From Phallusia mammillata (taxonomy: Eukaryota; Chordata; Ascidiacea; Phlebobranchia; Ascidiidae), in the NCBI GenBank assembly GCA_003260075.1, contig QLIY01000682.1, forward strand, positions 17,890 through 81,889: a stretch of DNA of 64,000 nt, given 5' to 3'. Positions 39,801 to 51,800 of the stretch are shown here, piece after piece. Below the pieces are notes generated by a model. That model saw only the letters and a list, made by a program, of their open reading frames with translations, made no database searches and was not told where the DNA came from. How positions within the stretch are numbered: position 1 is the stretch's first letter; every line of letters starts with the position of its first letter. The translations under genes and the position numbers were made by a program.

Positions 39801-42800
39801 GAATTTTGGGCATCAGTATATGCAATGGTTTAGTTCCTAATGTTGTCAACTTGTTCTGGCCCATATCAAGTATCTCAAGGTTGGGAAAAGGACTGGTAAA
39901 AAAATCTTTTATGTCATTGTTTTTCAGTTTCAATGTGACTAGTTGATCAAGGTTTTCAAAAGCCTGAAAATCAAAAGAGTGTATTTTGTGAAATCTTAAT
40001 TCTGCATAAAAATCAGCTGTATTGGTGTAAAACATTACGACAGAGAAAAAAGATGACCTAAACATTTGCACATAATTAAGAGATATACAGTATTTGTATG
40101 TTACATTGGTAAACTATTCAACCGTGACACCAAATATATTTTGGGTTAACTGCAACCATTATTAGAATTTTTATATTAATGTACATCCTTGACACAGCTG
40201 CTTTTAATTGCAACAAACCAATTTTAAGTAATTTACTAATGTTTACTTACATGAATTGAAATGTTTGCACTGTTCTCACTGACATCAAGAAATTTTAAAT
40301 TTGTAAGATTGCCAAAAACTGGCCTTTGACCAATTTCTATCAGGTTTCTATCCATAATCAGAGTGCTTAAGTTTTGGCAACAGCGGTCAAAGTCTGACAT
40401 AGTTACTTCTCCGATAAAGTTGTTGCTTAATTTTAGTGTTTCTAGAGCAGGAAGATTTGAAAGGTCTGGTATCCAAGTGAAATTGCAGTCATTGAGATTA
40501 AGCATTGTTAGGTGCATCATTGCTATGTAAGAATAAAACATTTTTAAAATTTTGTTTTTTCATGCACATACACTTTTTGTCATTCTTACTAATATTAAAC
40601 TGCAAATCAATAAGATTTAAATTTTTAGAAAGATCAAGTTGTTGAAGACTTTGTATTTCTCTAAACATATTCGGGTAAATATATGTAAGATCATTGTTTG
40701 ACAAATCCAAAACTTGAAGTAAAGGTAATGGAAAAGTTCCAATCACTTGTTGTATTTGATTGCCTGCCAAATAAATTGAAAATAAGTTCAAGACATTTTT
40801 ACTTGAGTACTTTTTGTCTCATTTAGCAATTTACTGGTGGCAACAATGGTTTTGTTTTCTGGGTGTAACTTTGATGTTTACAAGTTGTAACCAGTGGTGG
40901 GATTCAGCCGGTTCGCATCATTTCTATAGAACTGCCTCACAGAATTTTATGAAATCAGCGAACGGGTTAGCACTACTGGTTACTGTCAATGGACTTTTTG
41001 TAACAGGACCAGCTGAAAAATATGACTTTTGTTGTAGAATCGGTTGACAGAAAATTTGAATCTCACCACTGGTTGTAACCACCACACTTATAATATCATC
41101 TGTCAGCTTATTAGATGAATTTTGTTTAATATTTTATGTTAAAATAACTTACCTGCTAAACTCAACTCTTTTAAACTGTCCAGTCCAATAAATGATGATG
41201 TGTTGATTTGTGTCAATTTGTTATTGTCAAAATACAAATGTTTGAGTAGATTTCTGGTTCCATTGCTATAAAATGCAGATTGCTCTATTGTTGTGATACC
41301 TTGACCTGATAAAAGTTCAAAAGGGTTTTATGTGTGGGCTTTATGGTTTTATAGTAGTGGCATTACCTGTTAGATTTAATGATGTGATATGTTGCATATT
41401 TGAAAAAGCTTTCTTTTCAATGGTTGCAAGTTTGTTTCCATATATATTTAATATCTCTAAATATGGGGGAAAAACAGGAAAACTTGAAAGTTTGTTGTAA
41501 CTGATATCCAAATACCTGGACCAATAAAAACAGAAATGTGCTTAAATGGAATTTATTAAAATTGATTTTATTCCAACAGACTAAACCTTAAACTTTGTAG
41601 TTGTTGAAGATCAAGATTTTTGCCATTTTGTAGTCCAACCCCACTTAAGTGCAACTCACTCAATTTGGGCATGTTCTGAATACATATATTGGTGTTCGTT
41701 TTGTTCAAATTTTGTTTATTTTTAATCTTAGGTAGGTTTCCAAAACATACCTTAAAACCAGACTGTACTTCAACAAGTTTGGTATTATTAAGATAAAGCT
41801 TTGTTAGATTTAAAAACAATAGTTTTGTGAGGTTTTGACTGTCAATTTTGTTTCCAGAAAAATCCAGCACTTTCAATTGTGTGCTAAAGGGTGTTTTGTC
41901 AGTGGAGTTAAATATCTGTAATGGTTTCTTCAAATAGCATCTGTCAAAAGAAAAAAAGTTAAATTTTCTTTCCTCTAACATTGACATTTAAACTAATCAC
42001 AGAAAAATCACAACCACCTTCTAGCGTTTAACTGTTCAAGGTTAGTCAAGTGTTTCCACAAATTTTCACTGCTAACATTGTTGTCCCACAGAGTATATGA
42101 AATGTCAATCTCTGTCAAATTGTGTAAGTCATTAAAAGCACCATCTTCAATTTGCCGCTTACGTATTCCTGTTCCAATGCCATCAGACATATCCAAATGA
42201 TGTAACATTGTTAATCCATTGAAACATGCACTAAAGTATAAATTCTTACAAGTACTATAAAAGTAAACAAATAAACTTGTGGAAAAAACGCTTTTCCAAC
42301 CTGGTGATTCTTTTGATTCCAACACCAGCAATCAAAAGTTTTTGCAGACTTGTTGGCAATGATATAGATGACAACTCTTTTATCCTGGTGTTGTAAGATA
42401 TGTCAAGCTCCTCCAGATTGCTGAGTGGTCCAAGGTTCGGGATATATTGAAGTTGATTATGATCAAGTAACAGAGAATGCAGATTTCGTAGCATAGTAAA
42501 GCTATCCACCTTGATGAAGTGCAACCTAAATTTCATCACAAAATTAGTAAACCGAGTAAAAATGATAGTTGCCGTAAGTTGGTAAAAAGCCTAAAATCCA
42601 GAAAACATAATCCAGAAAACAAACCTGTTGTATGATAAGTACAAATCTTTTATACGTCGTGCTTTGTCAGCCTGAATTTGATGAAATTCATCTGTAATCT
42701 TTGTCAGCATATTGTGTCTGATATCAAATCGAATCAATGCACGATTATTTTCATGTCTCTTTATATGTTTGTGATTCTCATTCTTTTGAGTTTGATCATT

Positions 42801-45800
42801 CTTCAAGTAATAAATATTTTTTGATGTGCAATCATAATTAATAGCCAATGTGCCCCATAGTTCTGTCCTTGTTTGATTGCAATGCAAACTTGTAAAAAAT
42901 GCATCTTCTTCCGAGTATAGAGGTGTTGAAGAACAAACATTTAAAAGAAAACTAAGAAACACAAAACTCCATAATCTCAACATGTTAACTTGGATTTTTA
43001 AAAGTATCTTCGAATTCTTGTTCGTTTTTAGCAAGCAGTGTCACTTTAGTTGACTCTTTGGCAAACGATAAAATTACTATGAGTCCAGAGTGTTGTGATT
43101 GTAATTTATGAATGACAGTTGTGGTTCCTTTCTTCTTACTGACCTCATTGTAAATTACCTAACTGGAAAGTAATAGGAAACAATTGAATTTCAATTTTGC
43201 AATCAATTGGTGTTGTTGGCTGCCCTGAAACTGATTGTGATTTGAAGATAAGAAGTTGTAAATTTGACGCCTGCACGGGTCCACGATTGACGACCTGAAT
43301 CACTTTTTAGCCCTATGTGCGTCACAAACTGTAATTGCAGTCAATTCATTAGCAAAAAGCCAGACTTCTAGACGTCATTTTTTGACGTAATTTGAAAATT
43401 CAAGCCTATTTTAAACTTTACCCTCACTAAAGCCGGAAGTAAGTTTTCCATGTTTGTTTGAACTTTCAAAAGTTGTGTGGTCAACCCTAAGTTTAATGTC
43501 ACGCTTTATTGTTCTGTTTCACAACCTTTGATATTTTGAAGGTGTATGTCAGAAATCTCACAAACTCAGATTTGTTTTTGATTCTCATGAAACGATTTCC
43601 AGAAATAACGTCGGAATTGCTTCATAAAATGATTCAGTTCAATACTTTGGTGAGTTGAAACACATGCATGGAAATGTAGCTCACAAAGTACTACTTGATT
43701 AAAGTGTGTAAATGTTTAGGTTCAGTCTCAGATTGTGGTTGAACGATCCTGGGCACATCTTGGTTCACCATGGGAATTTAATTTGCGTGACATGACTTGC
43801 TGGTGCACTCTGGTGGCGGATGATGTTGCAAAAGGTTTACATGAAGATGCTTCAAAACATATGTACTTGGTTTACATTGAGAGACTTAGAACCGATGCTG
43901 ACAGAAAAAAGGTAACATGTGTAAAATTTTCAGTGTGATGTATGCAGGTTTTTTTGTGTATTTGCACATTTAAAAGATAAGACATTGTTTTTTGGTGAGA
44001 AAGAAAAAAATAACTAAAAATGTATTTTTTTTTAGATGGAAAATTTATTTTTCCAAACTTTTCATACTCATGCTTACCAACCATCTGCAAACTTTTACAT
44101 TACTAATGACTTTGTACAGGTAAAAAACACAATTATTATGGTTTACTACTGAAAAAAAAAAATGACTCTTAATGCAACAACAATAAAAATGAATTTCTTA
44201 TGTGTGACTTACTTTTTAGTTTGGAAATGTACTGATGAATCGAAGCAAGTCATATTTTCCAACGATGTTGCAATACAGATTATTGCCAAATATGCTTCAT
44301 TCTGCAGAGTCTCTTGGTGCTGCATTAAATCAGGTTGGTTTATATATATTATCTTGTGTAATTTGTTCTTGCAAGGAATACTTTGTTTCATCCAGTTGTT
44401 TTTCATTTCTAACACAAGTTTGTTTAGCACTTTTAGTTAAGAAAGAGTTGTTCAAACAGTCACAGCATGGCAGAGAGATACCTACAATTGGTCTTTGTAT
44501 GTTTTGACCCCATTTAACGTAAAGGAAATATTTCAAAACCAAATTGCACTATATTAATACTACTGACAATTTGAACATCATTATATGCAATTTTACTTGC
44601 AACAACAGTCAAGCTAATGGGTCAGTTGGTGAATACAGTAAATTATAAAATATGACATACAATATATTAAATGAAAATTTTCTGCAATCCACCTTTCTAG
44701 TTTATTATACCCATTGGTTTAGGCTGTATTATTATTAGTTTTTGTGGACAATTATAGATTTGTGTTGCTAAATAAAAGCAAACCACTTTGACTTTTCAAA
44801 AAGGTGAAAAAGATTGCACCCTAATAATGTTTTTATTAATTTACCTTTGTTACATATTAGTTCAGGCTTCCCTATTTTTTGGGTTTCCCATAAGCTACAA
44901 ACTGTTTTCAGTTTAACACTTTATTTTACTCTCCTATTAGTCATCAATTACAGAAGTGTCTTTATTAGGTGTGATTAATTGTACACAACAATTACCTATA
45001 AAATGCATGGTTCAAACTGTATTACATATTTTTTTTCTTTCCTGTATATATGTATTAAACAATTTTGTCGACATTGTTTTAAGAACTGGCCATGCATCAT
45101 TTCTGGGTCAAGCGGTTCGGGCAAAAGCAGATTGGTAAAAATGCTGGCAACGTTGTCAGGTCAAAAATTAAGAATCATGTCAACAAACAGTGCTATGGAT
45201 GCTGTTGAATTATTGGGTGGTTATGAACAAGCGGATCAAACAAAAAATATTCTGACACTTCTCCATGACATAAAAAGGTAAATTGCCCATACTAAGCTTA
45301 AAAATTATATTGTCCATAGTATGCACATCAAATTTAACCTTCTCTTCAGACATATTCTTAAGTCTTGCGAGAGTTTTCTGGCAGATGTTGAATTGAATTC
45401 AATGCAATGTCAAAATCTTTTGAAGGTGACTTTATTTGTATGTAGCAATTTATTATTTGTGCTCATGTTATGTGTTGTTTAGGTTGTTGATGAGCTTGGG
45501 CTCTGCATAAACAGAGTTAATCATGTAAAAGACCAAGACCTAATTGATAATGCATTACAAACCTTGAAACGTTTACTGTCCTCACTGAAGACAACACTCC
45601 AGAATTTGGACTATTTGCAATTGGAAGTTCCAATAGGTGAGGGATTTCTCACAAATCTAAATGTGTTTTTTGTTACTGATAACAGGGCAAACACAATAGG
45701 GTAATAACTAAAAACAATATTTTTGCAAACTTGTCAAAGATCTTTTGGAAAAGTGTATTGCTGTTATATCACAAACTCAACACAAAGGAACCTATGAATG

Positions 45801-48800
45801 GTCTGACAGTGTTCTTGTTGAAGCTCTTAGAAATGGTAACAATTTCTTCCATTTGTTTGTTAGATTGTTATTTTAACCATGTTCATAATAATATGTGCAA
45901 ACATCCTGCAATATGTAATAAATAAGTAAAAATTATTGTGTTTTTACAAGACAAGTTATTTGATGTTTCTCAGGTGATTGGTTGCTTGTTGATGATGCCA
46001 ACTTTTGTCTCCCATCTGTCCTTGATCGATTAAACGCTCTTCTGGAACCTGATGGAATACTTGGCATTACCGAAAGAGGCATAATTAACGGAAAAATAAC
46101 AGAAATAAAACCCCATCCCAACTTCAGGTAGACATGTTACATTTCAAAATATAACTATAATTTGTATTTTGGACAGTACCTATAGAATTGAAGCTATGTG
46201 CTCGATCTAACATTCATAATATTGTGTGATAATTTTTTTTTAAATAAAATAAATTTGGTATTACATTAAAAAACACAGTAAAGAGGCTCTGGTAACGTAC
46301 ATCATCAATGTACATTTTAAGAATAAATTATTTAAATGATTTTCAATCCCTTTGGCTTAGGGTAAAGGTTCTCCATGGTTTTACCTTTAAAAACATTGGT
46401 GTTTAAATAAACTAATACTTACAAAATATTTTAGATTAATTTTTGCACTTGATCCTGTTTATGGTGAACTATCGAGAGCAATGAGAAACCGATGCATTGA
46501 GATCCATTTATTAAAGTGTGGTGAAATGACTTTGGGTTCTTCAATGTTTTCTGAAACTGCCATGCTTCTTAACTCACAGTCTTTTGATTCTTCTGAAGAA
46601 AGCTTTTGTCAAAAGATGGTTGATAACATTGCAGGTAGAAGTTTTGAAGTTGTCTTATCTTCATCATGTTACGGCCATAACTATGTTAGATGCTACTTGA
46701 AAGTTTTCGTAAAACAACAATATCAAAAATTTTCAGACTAGTGATTGTATGATATTAAACAAATGTGTTTTTATTTCTGAAAATAACCCCACATAACTAA
46801 ATATTGGGTAAAGTGAAAATGTTGCAGCTTTTAGATTGTTAAAACTTTTCAATTGTGTGTAGGAAATGAAGAGATTTCAGAACAATCAAGCATGTTGAAG
46901 AAAGGCAAACATTTAATGGCCTTGTACAGAAGGGGAATTGAAATTTCTCAGGTACAATTTATTTATTTGTTTTTTTTTATCAGTGAAATTCATTCAATGG
47001 CCCTGGCGTACTGTGATGAAATTCATTTAGGGTTTATAATAATACTTCCATGTAATTTTGTGTTTGTGCAGTATTAATGTTTTAAATTTGCAGTATATTT
47101 TTACTATCTTGTGTTTTATATGTTCAGCCCATGTTCCTACAAAATGCAGAATACCAAGTTCAAGTACAACTGCCAACAGTAAAAGAATTTGCCAACAACC
47201 CAATGCTTTCCATGATTTTGAGACAACTCAAGGTTTTTGACCTTTTATCAGAATTAACAAGGTGATTTATAACAAACATATATTTCAAACATTAGAAGAC
47301 AACAACATAAACTGTTTTCTAGTTGTTGTTTTTTTGTACATGTTTTATGCTCAACAAACACCTAGTATTTAACAATAGAAAACTGTTAAAGGTGATGTAC
47401 TAAATCAAGACGGTCTTATAAGTATTACCACATTTTTATAACCACAAACCTATGACATGAACCTATCCAGAGCTAATGGTTTACTAACTGAGATACACAG
47501 GCTCGGTATTAAGCCAAACAAAAGGCAAATCACAAGCACCCTTGTCTGCCTCAAATGCTGCACATGCAGATCTTCAACTGGCATAGCACCGAGCTTGTGT
47601 AGAACGGTTGGTAGAGCACTAGCCATGGATAAGCTTATAGGTTTAAATGCATTAAATGCAATCATTTATTCTTTTCAATGCAAATCTTGCAGAAACAGTA
47701 CAGACAGTCTTCACACAGTCATATGTTGTTGTTTACAAATTCTTGCCGAAAATGCAACACCTAATGACTGGAAGATAAGATGCCATGTTTTTGAAGACTT
47801 TTTTCAGAGCAGAGTGACTGGTATGTGAATGGTTGGTTACTTCAACTTTAGGAGTCTAATCTATTTGTTTTGTTTTGTAGAAAATGCTCTACATGTGGAA
47901 ACATTCCAGGATTACCCAAAAATGTTTCAAAGAATGCTGGAACTTTTGTTTGCTGATGGGACATTTTGTGCTATGGTATTGTTCTATTGTAGTTGCCTTG
48001 TTTTTTTTGTTACCAAATTGTACAAAAAACGTTTTTTTCTGAAACCTGTGCTATAACTCTTTTATTTAGAAAGTATCAAAATACCTTTCCTGGGATCCAC
48101 AGACAAATAACCAGCTATGTTGCAAACTTGGTAAGTATCACTTTGAACTTGGTTTCAAAATTGACATAAACAGTGTTTCATACCGGAACGGAACGTTATA
48201 CCGGAACGAAATAAATAATTTTTGGCTCAAATACCGGAACGAAATACAGAAATAAAAAATATTTCAAATACCGGAACGGAACGAAATACCGTAATATTTT
48301 ATTCAGGCTATAATAAAAATTGAAGATCCTACATTTCAAATCCGTTTGACCATCATTGACAAATGTTATGAGACGTAACAACTACCGACAATAATTCTTG
48401 TGTGCAGCAACTTTCTTTCTTTTTTCGCTTAATAGTTGTAAAGACCAAAAAGAAATGTTCTTTTGTTAAGACCGAAATACCGAAAAATACCGTAATAAAT
48501 TTATTTTGGTCAGACCGGAACGAAGCGAAAATATCGGTCCAGAACGAAATAACGAAATAAATAAGTTCCGTTCCGGTATGAAACACTGGACATAAATGAT
48601 ATGTACTGTCTTTGGAGAATATTTTGTAAGTTAAGTAACTGTTAAAAAATAAAGTTAACCTTATTGTATACTCTTAATATAAAATTTTTATGCATTTAAT
48701 GGTACTTGTTTCTCAGCAATTCCTGTTCAGGACTTTTCCATGCTGCGCAGTTGCCTTCTTTCCATGGTCCAAGTAACATTAAAATTTGATGAACAGGCTA

Positions 48801-51800
48801 GTTTATCCTCAATTTCTATTGCTCAACCAAAAAAATCACACTCAAGAAAAAGGAAAAGGTTTCACAAAATTGTTATGACTGGTGTTGTCACATATTCAAC
48901 ATTGTTCCAACTGTTTTTGCAGAAATTTGGAAAACTTGACATGTTTTCAGGCTGCCCAGGCATTTTATGAGAACAAGATTTTGTTAAGTGACCTTCCTCA
49001 TCCTGCGCTTGTCTCTCTTTATACACTGTATGAAAAATGGTGGGTTTCTACAGATAAAACATATTTACTTTAGCCTTGTTGAGGATTTTTCAACAAGTTT
49101 TAAAAAACTATTTAAATTAAAGAGTGTGGCTCATCTTTTTTCCTTGTAATAGTACAGTTTTATTTGGGGGCATAAACAACTCAGTTATCAAAAAGTTTTG
49201 TACGGTGTGGTACAGACTTAATAAGTTTATAACAGGAAAATGCTTTGCAAATGGTTTTATGAGCAAACATTGTTTATAGGTGTTTAATTGCCGGAGGTTT
49301 ACAAAAGTTGCCCATTGATGTAAAAAGTGATGAGATGACTGTTTTATGTCAAAGAAAACTTATGGAAATTTCCTTCATATGGAGGTAGGTTTGGATTTTG
49401 TTGTAACACAATTTATTCTGAATGTCTTATAATTATAATTTCTTATTGTGCTTTTTTGTAGGTACTTTATGCAGTCAACATTTTCTCTTCCCACTTTTAC
49501 ATTGTATTTTGGATGTTTACAATCCTGTATAAAATCATTTGTGAATTATGTCAGTTCCAATCAACATGAAAGTCCATTTTCTGAGCTACAAAACCTCATC
49601 AGTGAAATAAATTTAGTCTTAAAATCATCAGATGCAAATGAGAAAAAATTTCAAACTAAGTTCAGAAGCTTGTTCTCGGATTGTAAACCATTTGGTACAG
49701 AGCATAATTTTTTGCTTCAAAAAGCATCAAAGCAAATAATCGGGGCGATTTTGAATGCCTGCAAAAGTGTTTTTGATCTAGAAGCAAACACAAGCTTTCA
49801 TTGGAATGACATTGTAAAGTTAATAAAAACACTTTCCTGTGACCTTTCTGATTTTGAAGCAGAAAAATTATTTGAAGTTTCGAAGACATTGTGCAATACC
49901 AAAGATTTCAATGACTGTTTAAACAAGATTAAGCCCCTGTTTGAATCTCATGAAACCCCGTTGAGTATACGTACATTTGGTATTTCTACACTGGAAAGGC
50001 AAGTGTGGCCCTTGTCTGACTTTCTGCAAGTTTCAATGATGTGCTCTATGTTGAAAACTTCATCTTTCCAATTAAATCAAGTGTGTAATTCCAACCTTGA
50101 AGTTTACTCTTGTGCTACACAAGGCCTGAATTCTTCAAACAGTTTGGAGAAGCAAGTGGTGAATGTTTTAAATAACTTCTCTCCTCGAAATGAGTGTGGT
50201 GGTTCTCAAGCTAGTTTGGGCCAAGAAAATGATTATACTTTTGGATCTGCAAACTTTGTGCCACCAACCTTAACTACCTCCCTGTTTCCTCTACTTTTGG
50301 TTAGTGATTCCATGTACACCAACTCGATGAAAATACCATTTGATGCTAACATGCTTTATGACCAATCTTTGCATCAGCACACAGTATCTGTAAAAGATTT
50401 TGAAAAAAAGAAAAAACAGCTGTTAGTTGTACAGCAGATGTTATGGACTGGTGCTGCATATTTTTCAAGATTTGAGTATTCAGGCCTGCACATTGGGCCA
50501 ATGTTGAATTTTTCAGTTCTGACCCTGCTGCTCAATGTTCAAAAAATATTGCACACAGTTCAGCAAACCAGTTTTTCTCAAATGATTTTTGAACAACCTG
50601 AATTTAACTCTGCATGTCAAAAGTTGGCCTTGAATAGCTTGGAGATGTTACAGAACTGTCCAGATCTCAATGACCGATTTAAAAGTGTGCTGGAGAGTAT
50701 TGGGAGTTTTAAATCACTTGTGCAGCATTCTGTCTCTTGTCAGTCAAATTGGGTAAATTGTATTGGCAGACAATTCAACATTGTAACCAATTTGGTTGTC
50801 AATATATTTCATATGCTTGGACAACTGTCTTCTGCTGACTGCCCTGAGTGGGACAAAGTAAGATACAAAAAACATATTATGTTAATTTAGAGTTGATAAT
50901 GATGCTTACATCATCCAACGTTAACTTTCAGCAGACAAAGTCAAACCTGGAACTAACAGAACTGACCATCATTGTTGGAAAAGCGTTTGTGCAATTAGGA
51001 CTACTATGTTTAACTTTGGTGACTCCTACATGCACAATTGATCCAGTCAAAAAATTTCAGACAAAATTCGAATGCCTTAGTGATGTAGTAAGTTATAAAA
51101 TATTTTTCTGTGTGGAAAATGAAAAACTGTTTTAATTTTTTTTAAATTGCCAGAAAAGTAATAATAGATCAGTTATTTGCTTGTTTGTTTCACCAAAATA
51201 TTACTTTGATTAATTTTAGCACAACCGACTGAAAACAGATCTTGATGTCCGAAACCATTATCACAAAATGTTGAGGAATGTAACAATAGTGGAAAATGAT
51301 GAAACACTACTCAGATTTTGCAATGATCAAAAAAACATTGAACACCCAAGAACAGAAGCAACAGTTAAATACCTCAATTTGCTAGTTGATAAATTGGACA
51401 GTTTGGGAAAGAAATGTGCTTTTCGGCCCAATGACAAAAAGGTTTGTTATGTAATGTATGTTTGCAGAAAAAAATAAAAATGTTGGTAGGAAGCAATGTA
51501 GACAATACCTTGGAATCTTTAAATGGATTATTTTTATCATAGTTTCAACAACTTCTGTCTGTCTGCAAAAGTTTTGCCTCTTCGTTTGTAAGCAGCTCAG
51601 CCATACAAAATGTTCTGGACTTGCTTGAAAAACAGGTATTGTTTGTCACAGCAGGCAATGTACATACTTTATGAAAGAAATAAAATGCTCTTAAGTCTTA
51701 TTACAAAAACATTTCCTTACAGAATCACATGAATGTTCAAAATTCCTGTCACAAACTGGAAGCGTCATTGCGATCTTTCTGTACAAGGTTGACCCAAAAT

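Larger units (their letters stand above)
36200..44333 (+). other. MDN1: MDN1 exons 37-43: AAA5 module
   Basis: Exons: 36200-36405, 36726-36848, 38613-38810, 43542-43649, 43720-43911, 44036-44119, 44220-44333 (residues about 1672-2013). Walker A is GSPGGGKTSLV, then RINLSEQT and DASDLFGEDLP. Walker B WVVLDELNLASQ is split across the exon 38/39 boundary. The sensor is ACQNPLQEGGGRKGLP and the arginine finger LNRFTQ. Exon 41 has PWEFNLRDM. Intron 38 is packed with hAT MITEs. Intron 39 (38811-43541, 4.7 kb) contains the antisense LRR gene. Confidence 0.94.

Noticed and set aside
47457..47828. A 123-codon plus-strand frame with several Cys pairs, looking like a small zinc protein
   Set aside because: Its first two-thirds are a repeat-like intron segment and its end is MDN1 exon 52. 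The acceptor at 47692 splits it.
49448..49461. Start of the 480-codon frame at 49448 as a separate gene
   Set aside because: The frame is MDN1 exon 58 (49462-50857). The first residues are intron, and an acceptor fits at 49461.
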